From: Clostridia bacterium
GTDB taxonomy: Bacteria; Bacillota; Clostridia; Oscillospirales; CAG-272
DNA: 48,954 nucleotides
Reading direction: 5' to 3'
Assembly (NCBI GenBank): GCA_017518975.1
Contig: JAFWTH010000129.1
Span: 1-48,954 of the forward strand
The notes below the pieces were generated by a model. That model was not told the origin of the DNA. It did not search any database and saw only the letters and a list, made by a program, of their open reading frames with translations. A program made the position numbers and the translations under genes. Shown piece after piece: positions 35,527 through 44,676 of the stretch. The number at the start of each line of letters is the position of its first letter. Position 1 is the first letter of the stretch.

Positions 35527-36924
35527 ATGAGCGACAAAATCGAAAATCTGGTTTACAAAAAGAAAACCGCTTTTGAAAAAGAAGATGAAGCTGCCCTCGC
35601 CGTGATGAAGGAGTACGCACGCGGGTACGCCGCATTCCTCGACGCGTCGAAAACCGAGCGCGAAGCCGTAAAAGAGGTGATCGCGCGTCTCACAGCCGGG
35701 GGATTTGAAGAATACGACCCCGCGAAGACGCTGAAAGCCGGCGATAAGTTCTACGTCAACAACAGGAACAAGAGCGTGATCGCCGCAGTCGTCGGTTCCG
35801 GCGATATCGCAGAGGACGGGATACGCGTCAGCGCGGCTCATATCGACAGCCCGCGACTCGATCTCAAACCCCTTCCGGTCTTTGAGAAAGACGGGATCGG
35901 CTATTTCAAAACGCACTATTACGGCGGGATCAGAAAGTACCAGTGGACGACCATCCCGCTTTCCATACACGGCGTCGTCGTCAAAAAAGACGGCTCGACC
36001 GTCGAGGTGAAAGTCGGCGAGGAGCCGGGCGATCCGCAGTTCTGCATCTCCGACCTTCTCCCGCACCTCTCGGGCGATCAGGGAACGAAACCTCTCGACA
36101 AGGCGTTTTCCGGCGAGGGACTCAATATAATGATCTGCTCGTCGCCCGAGATCGAGGACGGCGAACCTGTTGAAAAAGACGCCGTCAGGATCAGGATACT
36201 TTCGATGCTCAACGAGAAATACGGTATCACCGAGGAAGATTTCCTCAGCGCCGATATCTGCGCCGTTCCGGCGGCTAAGTGTGTCGACATCGGATTCGAC
36301 AGATGGCTGCTCGGCGCGTACGGTCACGACGACCGCGTCTGCGCTTATCCGTGCCTCACGGCGCTTCTCGAGCATAAGGACGCGCCGCGCCGCACGATCA
36401 TGGCGATCTTCGCCGACAAGGAAGAGGTCGGAAGCGACGGACCCACGGGTATGAAGGGCGAGATCTTCCACGACCTCGTCGACAAGATCTCGCGAGATTG
36501 CGGCGCCGACCCGGCGGTCGTCCGCGCTCATTCCGCATGCCTCTCCGCCGACGTCACTGCGGCGTACGATCCCAACTATCCCGACGTTTACGAAAAAACG
36601 AATTCCGCGATCGTTCATTGCGGAGTCGGTCTGGCTAAATACACGGGTCACCGCGGTAAGAGCAGCACCAACGACGCGGGCGCGGAGTTCACCGCGAAGA
36701 TCCGCGCGCTCCTCGACAAAGCCGGCGTCGTATGGCAGATGGCTGAACTCGGTCGTGTCGACCAGGGCGGCGGCGGAACGGTCGCCATGTTCATCTCGAC
36801 CCACAATATCGACACCATCGACATAGGCGTTCCCGTCATCTCGATGCACGCGCCTTTCGAGGTGATCTCCAAGGCGGACCTTTACGAGACTCATAAGGCC
36901 GTTTCCGCATTCAACGCGGACTGA
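35527..36924 (+). CDS. M18 family aminopeptidase
   Basis: This 465-residue zinc aminopeptidase belongs to the aspartyl-aminopeptidase-like family. Metal and catalytic motifs are SAAHIDSPRLDLKP, FADKEEVGSDGPTGM, LSADVTAAYDPN, GHRGKSSTNDAGAEF and ISMHAPFEVISKADLYETHKA. The protein is cytoplasmic with no signal peptide. AAAGGAAG precedes ATG 35527. It sits third in the coaE operon; its role is probably general peptide turnover. Confidence 0.93.
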   Translation: MSDKIENLVYKKKTAFEKEDEAALAVMKEYARGYAAFLDASKTEREAVKEVIARLTAGGFEEYDPAKTLKAGDKFYVNNRNKSVIAAVVGSGDIAEDGIRVSAAHIDSPRLDLKPLPVFEKDGIGYFKTHYYGGIRKYQWTTIPLSIHGVVVKKDGSTVEVKVGEEPGDPQFCISDLLPHLSGDQGTKPLDKAFSGEGLNIMICSSPEIEDGEPVEKDAVRIRILSMLNEKYGITEEDFLSADICAVPAAKCVDIGFDRWLLGAYGHDDRVCAYPCLTALLEHKDAPRRTIMAIFADKEEVGSDGPTGMKGEIFHDLVDKISRDCGADPAVVRAHSACLSADVTAAYDPNYPDVYEKTNSAIVHCGVGLAKYTGHRGKSSTNDAGAEFTAKIRALLDKAGVVWQMAELGRVDQGGGGTVAMFISTHNIDTIDIGVPVISMHAPFEVISKADLYETHKAVSAFNAD

Positions 36925-36933
36925 TCCGGTCAG

Positions 36934-38013
36934 ATGTTAGAAAAGCTCAAGGACGTATCGGACCGTTTCGACCGCATCGAGGAAGAGTTGTCCGATCCCG
37001 CAGTCGCCGCCGATCAGGAACGCCTCACCCGCCTTATGAAAGAGCGTAAAGCGATCCTGCCGACGGTAGAAAAATACAGGGAGTATATGAGCGTCAGGAA
37101 CGCGGCTGAAGAGGCCCGTATTCTCGCCGAGAGCGAGGACGATCCCGAGATGAGGGACTTCGCTCTCGAGGAGTATCACACGCTCAAAAAACGTCTCCCC
37201 GAGCTTGAGGACGAGCTTCGCATCCTTCTTTTGCCGCGCGATCCGGACGACGACAAGAACGTCGTGGTCGAGATCCGCGCCGGTACGGGAGGTGAGGAGG
37301 CGGCTCTTTTCGCGGGAGTCCTTTTCCGTATGTATTCGATGTACTCGTCGAATCACGGCTTCAAGGTCGAGGTTGTAAGCTCGAATGAGACGGGACTCGG
37401 CGGCTTCAAGGAGATATCGTTCATCGTGTCCGGAGAGGGCGCGTGGTCGAGATTCAAGTTTGAGGGCGGAGTCCACCGCGTACAGCGCGTCCCGGAAACG
37501 GAGACGTTCGGCAGGATCCATACGTCAGCCGCGACCGTCGCCGTGCTCCCCGAGGCGGAGGACGTCGAGATCGAGATAAATCCCTCGGATCTGACGATAG
37601 AGACGATCAAATCGTCCGGAGCGGGCGGTCAGCACATAAATAAAACGGAATCCGCCATCCGCCTGATACACAATCCCACCGGGATCGTGATAGAATGTCA
37701 GGACGAGAGAAGCCAGTTCAAGAACCGTGACCGCGCGATGAAGATCCTGCGCGCAAAGCTTTACGATATGAAACTGCGCGAGCAGACCGAGAAGATCGCC
37801 GGAGCGCGCAGATCTCAGGTCGGCTCGGGCGACAGGAGCGAACGGATAAGAACGTATAATTTCCCGCAGGGAAGGGTGACCGATCACCGTATCGGGCTCA
37901 CTCTCTACACGCTTGAATCGTTCGTCAACGGCGATATGGACCCGGTGATCGACGCCCTTATTACCGCTGACACGGCGGAACGCCTCAAAGAGGGAGGCGG
38001 TATCGGTGAATGA
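36934..38013 (+). CDS. prfA: Peptide chain release factor 1
   Basis: At 359 residues it is full length. GGQ is at residues 231-233 (SSGAGGQHINKTESA), which triggers peptidyl-tRNA hydrolysis. The stop-codon reading tripeptide PET at 187-189 in QRVPETETFGRIHTSA is RF1-type PxT, not RF2-type SPF, so it reads UAA/UAG. The start lies 9 nt after the M18 stop. The 3' end overlaps the Sua5 gene by 8 nt. A prmC methyltransferase gene, often adjacent, is absent here. Confidence 0.96.
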   Translation: MLEKLKDVSDRFDRIEEELSDPAVAADQERLTRLMKERKAILPTVEKYREYMSVRNAAEEARILAESEDDPEMRDFALEEYHTLKKRLPELEDELRILLLPRDPDDDKNVVVEIRAGTGGEEAALFAGVLFRMYSMYSSNHGFKVEVVSSNETGLGGFKEISFIVSGEGAWSRFKFEGGVHRVQRVPETETFGRIHTSAATVAVLPEAEDVEIEINPSDLTIETIKSSGAGGQHINKTESAIRLIHNPTGIVIECQDERSQFKNRDRAMKILRAKLYDMKLREQTEKIAGARRSQVGSGDRSERIRTYNFPQGRVTDHRIGLTLYTLESFVNGDMDPVIDALITADTAERLKEGGGIGE

Positions 38014-39037
38014 AAAAAAGACGGTCGTCCTCGCGCTTGAGAACGACCTGGACGCGGCGATATCGTACGCCGCGGATATAATAAAACGGGGAGGGCTCGT
38101 CGCCTTCCCTACCGAAACGGTTTACGGTCTCGGCGCGTCGGCTTATTATCCGGGCGCGGCGAAAAAGATATACGAAGCGAAGGGGCGACCGTCGGACAAT
38201 CCGCTCATCGTTCACGTTTCGGATCCCCGGGAGGCGGAGGATTTCGCCGTCGTTCCGGACGAGTTTTACCGACTTGCGGAACGGTTCATGCCCGGCCCGC
38301 TAACCGTCGTTATGAAAAAGACCGAAAAAATCGATCCGTCCGTCACGGGCGGACTCGATACCGTTGCGGTGCGCTGCCCGGATCACCCCGCGGCGCGCGC
38401 TCTGATAAAAGCGTCCGGATGTCCGATAGCGGCTCCGTCCGCGAACAGATCGGGCTCTCCGTCGCCGACCGAGGCGGCGCACGTGATCACCGATCTTGAC
38501 GGCAGGATCGACGCGATCCTCGACGGCGGCGCGTGCCGCGTCGGCGTCGAATCGACGGTCGTCTCGCTCGACGGCGACGGAGGATGCACGATCCTGCGTC
38601 CCGGCGACGTCACCGCCGATATGCTCTCTGAAGTCATGCGTTCCGTCACGGTGGCGGGGGCGGTCACGGACCCGTCGCTCTCGGGCGACAGACCGCTCTC
38701 CCCCGGAATGAAGTACAAACATTACTCCCCGCGCGCCGAAGTGATAGCGTACGACGGCACGCTCGAGGAAATGATAAAAGCGGCGAACTCCGATTCCTCC
38801 CCGCGCGTCGGCGCGATCGTACCGGACAGGTACGCCGGAAAAGTAAACGGGACTGCGCTGCTTGAAGGAGACGGAGGAGCAGACGACGCGTGCCACGTGT
38901 TTTTCTCGGCTTTGCGGCGTGCGGACGAGCTTTCGCTCGACAGAGTCTACGTTAAAGTGCCGCCGAAAACGGGGAAATTCTTAGCTCTTTACAACCGGCT
39001 CATCAGAGCGGCCGGAGGAAAGATAACGAAACAGTGA
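38006..39037 (+). CDS. L-threonylcarbamoyladenylate synthase (Sua5/YwlC type)
   Basis: This 343-residue two-domain enzyme makes threonylcarbamoyl-AMP for tRNA t6A37. The N-terminal YrdC domain (1-200) has RGGLVAFPTETVYGLGA, AKGRPSDNPLIVHV and APSANRSGSPSPT. The C-terminal Sua5 domain begins after the linker SPGMKYKHYSP. The start is GTG 38006 with AGGGAGGCGG upstream, overlapping prfA. Together with TcdA (24841-25653) it represents both ends of the t6A/ct6A route. Confidence 0.95.
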   Translation: MNEKKTVVLALENDLDAAISYAADIIKRGGLVAFPTETVYGLGASAYYPGAAKKIYEAKGRPSDNPLIVHVSDPREAEDFAVVPDEFYRLAERFMPGPLTVVMKKTEKIDPSVTGGLDTVAVRCPDHPAARALIKASGCPIAAPSANRSGSPSPTEAAHVITDLDGRIDAILDGGACRVGVESTVVSLDGDGGCTILRPGDVTADMLSEVMRSVTVAGAVTDPSLSGDRPLSPGMKYKHYSPRAEVIAYDGTLEEMIKAANSDSSPRVGAIVPDRYAGKVNGTALLEGDGGADDACHVFFSALRRADELSLDRVYVKVPPKTGKFLALYNRLIRAAGGKITKQ

Positions 39038-39053
39038 AAGGCAGTCTGACCGA

Positions 39054-41276
39054 ATGGCAAGAAAAAAGAAAGAAGAGATAATCAAGGCGGTTGAGGAGCA
39101 TATCACCGACCAGCCGATAACCGAGACGATAGAGAAGAACTATATGCCATACGCTATGACGGTCATAGTCTCGCGTGCGATCCCGGAGATCGACGGATTC
39201 AAGCCGTCTCACAGAAAACTTCTGTATACCATGTACAGGATGGGGCTTCTCTCGGGCGGTCTTACAAAGAGCGCGAACGTCGTCGGTCAGACGATGCGTC
39301 TCAACCCTCACGGCGACGCGGCGATCTACGAAACGCTCGTCCGGCTGACCCGCGGCAACGAGTCTCTCCTTCATCCGTTCATTGAATCAAAGGGGAGTTT
39401 CGGCAAACAGTACTCCTCCGAAATGGCGTACGCCGCGGCGAGATATACAGAGGTGAAACTCGCTCCCATCTGTGCGGAGATCTTCGGGGGCATCGACAGG
39501 AACGCCGTCGATATGGTACCCAACTACGACAACACCACGACTGAACCGACTCTTCTTCCTACGACGTTCCCGAACGTGCTCGTGTCGAACAACAAAGGTA
39601 TAGGCGTCTCGATGGCTTCGAATATCTGCTCGTTCAACCTTGCGGAGATCTGCGACGGAACGATAGCGGTACTGAAAAATCCGAAAACGACGACGGACCG
39701 TCTGCTCGACATCATAAAAGCGCCGGATTTTCCCGGAGGCGCCGATATCATATACAACCGCGAGCAGATGAGGGCGATATACGAAACGGGAGTCGGAAGC
39801 TTCAAACTGCGCGCACGCTATTCTTTCGACAAGAAAGCAAACGTGATCGAGATCCTCGAAATACCGTATTCCACCTCCATCGAGGCGATTCTCAAAAAGA
39901 TCTCCGATCTGATGAAGGACGGCAAACTGAAGGAGATCACCGATTACCGCGATTCGATCGACAAAAACGGATTCAAACTCACCCTCGACGTCCGCCGCGG
40001 AACGGACCCCGACCAGTTGATGGCGAAGCTTTTCCGTCTTACGACGCTTGAGGATAACTTCTCCTGCAACTTCAATGTGCTGATAAACGGCTCGCCGAGA
40101 ACGCTCGGCGTCGGCGATATAATAAGGGAATGGATAACGTTCAGGATCGGATGTCTCAGACGCGAGCTGACTTTCGAGCTTGGGAAAAAGAAAGACAAAC
40201 TTCACCTTTTGCGCGCTCTCGGCAAGATCCTTCTCGATATCGACCGCGCTATAGCGATCGTCCGCGGAACGGAGAAGGAATCCGACGTCGTCCCGCGCCT
40301 CATGGAGGGCTTCGGGATCGATCAGATACAGGCGGAATATATCGCCGAGATCAAACTGCGCCACCTGAACCGCGAATATATAATCGGACGCATACGTGAA
40401 ATCGAATCGCTCCAGGCGGAGATCGCCGATCTCGAACTGACAGTCTCGGACGAATTGCGGCTCAAGGCGCGGATCATCGATCAACTCAAGGAAGTCAAAA
40501 AGAAATACGGTAAGCCGAGAAAGACGTTCCTCGTATTCCCGGAGGATATCGTCGAGACGCCTACGGTCGAAGTTACCGAGAACTACGGCGTCAAGGTTCT
40601 CCTCTCGAGAGAGGGCTACTTCAAGAAGATAACCTACCAGTCGCTGCGCGGCGCCGACGAACAGAAATTCAAAGACGGAGACGGCATCAGGAACGAGGAG
40701 GACACCGAGAATATCGCGGAACTGCTCTTCTTCTCCGACAAGGCGAAGGCGTACAAGTGCCGCGTTTCTGATTTCGATACGGTCAAGGCGTCGTCACTCG
40801 GCGACTTTATCCCCGCCAAACTCGGTTTCGACGAGGGAGAGGGCGTCATAATGATGAAGGCGCTCAAGAACTACCCCGAGGACAAATACATCATATTCAT
40901 CTTCGGGAACGGCAAGGGCGTGAGGATCCCCGTGTCCGCTTACGAGACGAAGGCGAACAGGAGACGTCTGATAAACGCCTATTCCGAGGCGTCGCCGATC
41001 GTCGCCGCGTTCTACGAGGAGGAGCAGACGGAGATCATTCTCGTATCGAACGAGGGAAGGGCGATCCTGATATCTTCCTCCCTGATCCCGAAGAAGACGA
41101 CGAGAACGTCTGCGGGCGTCACGCTCATGACGCTCAAGAGAAATCAGAAGGTCGTCGCGGCGTTCGCGGGAGAGGACGCGCGAAAGTACGCCGACGTTCC
41201 TAAGATCAGAAAAATCAAAATACCGGCGACCGGAGTCGCGACCGACTCCCCCGGAGAACAGATAACGTTGGAGTGA
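39054..41276 (+). CDS. parC: Type II topoisomerase subunit A, ParC-like
   Basis: This 740-residue protein contains the breakage-reunion domain: GFKPSHRKLLYTMYRMG, NPHGDAAIYETLVR and AAARYTEVKL with active-site Tyr131. Coiled-coil and C-terminal beta-pinwheel repeats follow. The GyrA-box (QRRGGKG) expected in gyrase is not present at the corresponding place (TYQSLRGADEQKFKDG), which favours topoisomerase IV. Residues matching E. coli GyrA Ser83 and Asp87 are Ala89 and Glu93. No parE is next to it. It starts 16 nt after the Sua5 stop and is sixth in the operon. Confidence 0.88.
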   Translation: MARKKKEEIIKAVEEHITDQPITETIEKNYMPYAMTVIVSRAIPEIDGFKPSHRKLLYTMYRMGLLSGGLTKSANVVGQTMRLNPHGDAAIYETLVRLTRGNESLLHPFIESKGSFGKQYSSEMAYAAARYTEVKLAPICAEIFGGIDRNAVDMVPNYDNTTTEPTLLPTTFPNVLVSNNKGIGVSMASNICSFNLAEICDGTIAVLKNPKTTTDRLLDIIKAPDFPGGADIIYNREQMRAIYETGVGSFKLRARYSFDKKANVIEILEIPYSTSIEAILKKISDLMKDGKLKEITDYRDSIDKNGFKLTLDVRRGTDPDQLMAKLFRLTTLEDNFSCNFNVLINGSPRTLGVGDIIREWITFRIGCLRRELTFELGKKKDKLHLLRALGKILLDIDRAIAIVRGTEKESDVVPRLMEGFGIDQIQAEYIAEIKLRHLNREYIIGRIREIESLQAEIADLELTVSDELRLKARIIDQLKEVKKKYGKPRKTFLVFPEDIVETPTVEVTENYGVKVLLSREGYFKKITYQSLRGADEQKFKDGDGIRNEEDTENIAELLFFSDKAKAYKCRVSDFDTVKASSLGDFIPAKLGFDEGEGVIMMKALKNYPEDKYIIFIFGNGKGVRIPVSAYETKANRRRLINAYSEASPIVAAFYEEEQTEIILVSNEGRAILISSSLIPKKTTRTSAGVTLMTLKRNQKVVAAFAGEDARKYADVPKIRKIKIPATGVATDSPGEQITLE

Positions 41277-41282
41277 TGAAAA

Positions 41283-41444
41283 ATGGCTGAGAAAACGTAT
41301 AAGGGGCAAAGCAAACCTAAAAAGCAGCGCGCCACGCCCGCGAAAAGGGCGGTCCGTCTGATGTGCATTATCCTCGCGGTCCTGATGGCGGCGGGCGGTA
41401 TCGTATATCTCGTTCAGTTCCTTTTGGGATCTTTCGCGGGGTGA
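41283..41444 (+). CDS. Small single-TM membrane protein (53 aa)
   Basis: ATG 41283 opens a 53-codon frame: a very basic N-terminus (residues 4-25, rich in Lys/Arg) followed by one hydrophobic helix (LMCIILAVLMAAGGIVYLVQFLL, about 26-48). It fits exactly between parC (6-nt gap) and the amidohydrolase gene (4-nt gap) in a packed operon, which argues that it is real. Function is unknown; positive-inside topology is predicted. Confidence 0.78.
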   Translation: MAEKTYKGQSKPKKQRATPAKRAVRLMCIILAVLMAAGGIVYLVQFLLGSFAG

Positions 41445-41448
41445 CGGC

Positions 41449-42318
41449 GTGAAGCGGATAGACATGCATATCCATATAAACGGCGGGGCACCCGAGCCCG
41501 CTCGCCTGATCTCGAAAATGGAGGAATCGGGCGTATGGGGCGGAGCGCTGTTTTCGGCGTCTCCCGAGTGCGGAGCCGCGCCGTTGGCGAAGCTTCCGTA
41601 CCGCGAGCGGATCGCCAACCTCTTCGACTGGTGCCGCCCGTACGAGGGGCGCCTGTTTCCGGTTCTGTGGATACACCCGTTCGAGAAAGGCGTTGAGGAT
41701 CAGATTAAGGACGCCGCGGAGTCCGGGGTCGTCGCTTTCAAGATGATCTGCGACAGTTTTTACGTCGGCTGTCCCGAGAGCATGAGAACGCTCGAGGCGA
41801 TCGAGAAAACGGGTCTTCCCGTGATCTATCACTCCGGCATCCTCTGGGGCGGGACGAATACGTCGGACTTTAACCGACCGGCGAACTGGGAATCGCTTCT
41901 GAACCTCGCCGGAGGAGTAAAATTCTCGATGGGCCATTGCTCGTGGCCGTGGCACGACGAGTGCATCGCCGTTTACGGCAAATTCCTGAACTCGTATCTT
42001 CAGAGGCGATCCTCGGAGATGTTCTTCGATCTCACTCCCGGGACGCCTGAGATATACAGGCGGGATCTTTTGACGAAGCTTTTCACCGTCGGCTACGACG
42101 TCGAGAACAATATCGTTTTCGGGACCGACTCGATGGCGAACGATTACGACGTCGACTGGGTCTCCGGCTGGATCGCCCGCGACAACGCTATCATGGACGA
42201 TCTCGGCGTCACGGACGAAGTGAGAGAAAAAATATATCACGACAATTTCATCCGTTTTCTCTCCGGCGAAGACGTCTCTCACGTCCTCCCGGAAGTAAAT
42301 AAAAAAACTCAGGGCTGA
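41449..42318 (+). CDS. Amidohydrolase family protein (TIM-barrel metal-dependent hydrolase)
   Basis: This 289-residue protein is of the amidohydrolase-2 type. It has the N-terminal metal motif DMHIH (residues 5-9), VIYHSGI with a metal His near residue 125, MGHCSWPWHDE, and the catalytic Asp in FGTDSMANDYD. GTG 41449 is used as start because the HxH motif must lie near the N-terminus and GGGGTGA precedes it. Decarboxylase or hydrolase activity is possible; substrate unknown. It is the last gene of the coaE operon. Confidence 0.87.
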   Translation: MKRIDMHIHINGGAPEPARLISKMEESGVWGGALFSASPECGAAPLAKLPYRERIANLFDWCRPYEGRLFPVLWIHPFEKGVEDQIKDAAESGVVAFKMICDSFYVGCPESMRTLEAIEKTGLPVIYHSGILWGGTNTSDFNRPANWESLLNLAGGVKFSMGHCSWPWHDECIAVYGKFLNSYLQRRSSEMFFDLTPGTPEIYRRDLLTKLFTVGYDVENNIVFGTDSMANDYDVDWVSGWIARDNAIMDDLGVTDEVREKIYHDNFIRFLSGEDVSHVLPEVNKKTQG

Positions 42319-42339
42319 TTCGGTCAGCCCTGAATTTTT
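42309..42339 (+). terminator. Terminator of the coaE-to-amidohydrolase operon
   Basis: CAGGGCTGA (42309-42317), loop TTCGG, TCAGCCCTG (42323-42331), AA, six T. The stem overlaps the amidohydrolase stop codon. Confidence 0.92.
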
Positions 42340-42359
42340 TCATACGGCAAAGCCGTATA

Positions 42360-42752
42360 TCATTTTTCTCCGTCCTTCGTCCACACCGTGGCGGTGTCCG
42401 GGATGAAGATATATTTTTTCTCTTCATCACCCTCGAAAAAGAATCCTTTTTCACTTCGAGTCTCATCGTACGGGACGCCGTTTTCATCGGCGAGCTTGTA
42501 TTCCGCTTCGTCTCCCAAAAGGAGATTCCCGTCGCGCGAGAATTCGTCCTCCGCGTCCTGATCCGATTCGATGAATCGGTACGTCGCCCCGTCGCAGACG
42601 ATCGTTTTGTAACGCGAGAGATCGCGGATCTGCTCATACGTCATTTTTCCCTCGACGGCGGACACCACCGCGTCCGCGATACGCCCCGCGCACGAGCACA
42701 GAACGGCGGAAAGAATAACGAGGGCAAAAATAGCGCAACACGCTTTTTTCAT
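42360..42752 (-). CDS. Small lipoprotein A
   Basis: This 130-residue protein has the signal peptide MKKACCAIFALVILSAVLCSC with lipobox LCSC (Cys21), so it is lipid-anchored outside the membrane. The mature part includes LADENGVPYDETRSEKGFFFEGDEEKKYIFIP, which resembles the C-terminus of the next lipoprotein (42780-43115). The two are likely paralogues. No known domain was recognised. Confidence 0.8.
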   Translation of the reverse strand: MKKACCAIFALVILSAVLCSCAGRIADAVVSAVEGKMTYEQIRDLSRYKTIVCDGATYRFIESDQDAEDEFSRDGNLLLGDEAEYKLADENGVPYDETRSEKGFFFEGDEEKKYIFIPDTATVWTKDGEK

Positions 42753-42779
42753 GGCTTCAACTCCTTTTCCGGACAGCGA

Positions 42780-43115
42780 CTAATTTGAAGAACGCTTCAT
42801 ATAATCACTGGATGTACTTGAAACATAAATGTAGGTAGCGTCTGTATCTCCATCATATAGGTATGCCTCTTCAAATCTGTCCTTGTCGTACGGAATGCCT
42901 TTTTTGTCAACTAACTGTACCATTATCTTTCCGTTACAATGCTTGAATGGTACTTTTGCAGGATGGACCTGATAGTAAGAATCCCCGTTATACACGATAT
43001 GATCAAACATTAACCATTTTACTCTGTCTTCATACGAAATATTTGAACATGAAGTCAGAAATGTAATAAGCGATATGACAACAATAAAAACGCTTTTCGT
43101 GATTTGCTTTTTCAT
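42780..43115 (-). CDS. Small lipoprotein B, paralogue of A
   Basis: This 111-residue protein has a signal peptide with lipobox LTSC (Cys23). The segment LVDKKGIPYDKDRFEEAYLYDGDTDATYIYV aligns with lipoprotein A (shared pattern D-x-x-G-x-P-Y-D ... DGD/GDE ... YI). Its DNA is visibly AT-rich compared with flanking genes, suggesting recent acquisition or relaxed selection. Function is unknown. Confidence 0.78.
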   Translation of the reverse strand: MKKQITKSVFIVVISLITFLTSCSNISYEDRVKWLMFDHIVYNGDSYYQVHPAKVPFKHCNGKIMVQLVDKKGIPYDKDRFEEAYLYDGDTDATYIYVSSTSSDYMKRSSN

Positions 43116-43131
43116 AGAGTTCCCTCCGTAT

Positions 43132-43245
43132 TTATTCCAGATTCAGCCTGTTCTTGATCCTGTATCTCGAGATCAGATAGAACGTCAGCGCGATCGCGCA
43201 GATCAGCACAAGTGCGAGCGCGGAAAGAATTGTTTTCCGACTCAT
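43132..43245 (-). CDS. 37-aa membrane peptide sharing its C-terminus with the ABC permease
   Basis: A complete small frame: ATG 43245 overlaps the stop of the TPR gene (ATGA), with GGGAG upstream. The product has a short basic N-terminus, one hydrophobic helix and the basic tail RYRIKNRLNLE. The last 63 bp before the stop (43136-43198) are identical to 45524-45586 at the end of the ABC permease gene. A second copy is at 44677-44790. It is either a functional small protein or a remnant of a duplicated permease end. Confidence 0.65.
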   Translation of the reverse strand: MSRKTILSALALVLICAIALTFYLISRYRIKNRLNLE

Positions 43246-44054
43246 TTTTTCGTACTCCCGTCTTTCCCGATTTCCTCGAGAAGCCGTTCGCTTTCCTCGC
43301 GGAACCACAGTTTTCCGCCGGTTCGCGCGGCGGTCTCAAAGCACTCCTTCGCACTGTCGATCTCGCCGCAGGACAGAAAGACTTTTCCACGGAAAAAGGC
43401 GGCGACGGTCGTGTTGTACGGGTCGGACGTCTGCAGGGAAAACGATTCCGCCCGTTTTATCACGTCCTGTTTTTCACCGGTTACGGCGTCGTTCAGAAAC
43501 GCCGCGAGCGAGATCAGAGCACCGAGCACGTTCTTCTCCGGACTTGTCTCAACAGAACCCGCGAAGAGAGGGTATAATTCTAGGAATTCCTCCGTGCGGT
43601 TTTCCAGATATGCGGTCTTAAGGAGTACATAATAGCCTAGAAACTCTTTTTTCGTACCAATCAGTTTTTTCGCCTCTTCCCGGGCGTTTGTAAAATCGCC
43701 CGAGTCGAAAAAGGCTATGCATCTGACGACCGTCAGATCCGTCGGTGGGTTTGTGCGCTGCCGTGCGCTCAGATTGTTTTCGTATACGTAGAGGTATTTG
43801 ACGGGATCGCACTCGTATCTGAGAATTTTTTTAATCAGAATACTATTGGAAATTCCCACAATAACAGCTGAAACGAACGCGACGGCGAAGATTACCGCAA
43901 ATGCCCACCCCGGAACGAAACCGTATTCGACGTTCATTATGATATTGCCCTTGTGGAACAGAGCTGCAAACAAAGCGGTAAAGATAACAATCGTGAGAAA
44001 AACCCGTTTTTTCCGTTTGACCTTTTTCAGGACGAGATCGTATTCTTCTTCCAT
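43242..44054 (-). CDS. Membrane protein with two TM segments and TPR-like domain
   Basis: This 270-residue protein has two hydrophobic segments (about 18-36 and 48-70) followed by a ~190-residue alpha-helical region with TPR-like pairs (CIAFFDSGDFTNAREEAKKL, VFLSCGEIDSAKECFETAAR). The helical part is probably cytoplasmic and serves protein interaction. It overlaps the 37-aa gene by 4 nt. The family is not recognised beyond the repeats. Confidence 0.8.
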   Translation of the reverse strand: MEEEYDLVLKKVKRKKRVFLTIVIFTALFAALFHKGNIIMNVEYGFVPGWAFAVIFAVAFVSAVIVGISNSILIKKILRYECDPVKYLYVYENNLSARQRTNPPTDLTVVRCIAFFDSGDFTNAREEAKKLIGTKKEFLGYYVLLKTAYLENRTEEFLELYPLFAGSVETSPEKNVLGALISLAAFLNDAVTGEKQDVIKRAESFSLQTSDPYNTTVAAFFRGKVFLSCGEIDSAKECFETAARTGGKLWFREESERLLEEIGKDGSTKK

Positions 44055-44111
44055 GCTTAAACCTCCGCTTGATTCTTCAATTGTCTTGACCTGTCGAAGA
44101 ATTGTTTCGAT

Positions 44112-44657
44112 TCATTCGTCTTTCTCAGCGTCAAATACCTCGGGAAGACGGTATGCCTCCGGAATGGTCGAAAGAACGACGTTCGAATATACGGTTTTCA
44201 CCGATATGTATGCGACCGTATTATCGTCGAACCACATAACGTAATCGATAATCGAGTTACCGTCCTTCGAGAAAAGATTAAACCAAGTTATGGATCGTTG
44301 CTCTTCGTCAACGTATCCGGAGTGCCCGGGTTCGGGTCCGACTTTAACTTTTTTCAACCGTTCGAGTTCATTCTCGAATTCTTCCGGAGAATATCGGCAC
44401 TTGATAAACAGAACATAGTCGTCCCAAAAGATTTCCTCAAAGAATACTCCCGATTCGATGATTTCAGCTTCATCGACCGATTTGGGGAAAATCGCCTTAA
44501 TTATCTGAAACGCTTCAGGTTCATTTCCGATGTAATTATAAACCTCTTTAACGCTTTCTGCGTCGGTGCCCTTTATCCTAACGCATGACACGAGAAGCGT
44601 CAAGATAAACGACAACAAAAGGATCGAACAAGCGGTCTTCAAAATTTGTTTTCTCAT
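44112..44657 (-). CDS. Lipoprotein, unknown function
   Basis: This 181-residue protein has a signal peptide with lipobox LVSC (Cys25). The mature part is acidic with aromatic-rich beta segments (GVFFEEIFWDDYVLFIKC, SITWFNLFSKDGNSIIDYVMWF). AT-rich coding sequence. It lies between the TPR gene and the second copy of the 37-aa gene. No recognised domain. Confidence 0.78.
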   Translation of the reverse strand: MRKQILKTACSILLLSFILTLLVSCVRIKGTDAESVKEVYNYIGNEPEAFQIIKAIFPKSVDEAEIIESGVFFEEIFWDDYVLFIKCRYSPEEFENELERLKKVKVGPEPGHSGYVDEEQRSITWFNLFSKDGNSIIDYVMWFDDNTVAYISVKTVYSNVVLSTIPEAYRLPEVFDAEKDE

Positions 44658-44676
44658 AGATATAGCCCCCTGCTTT

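Noticed and set aside
38006..38013. Possible programmed frameshift where prfA and the Sua5 gene overlap
   Set aside because: The GTG start with a strong ribosome site explains the overlap as ordinary coupling; there is no slippery heptamer.
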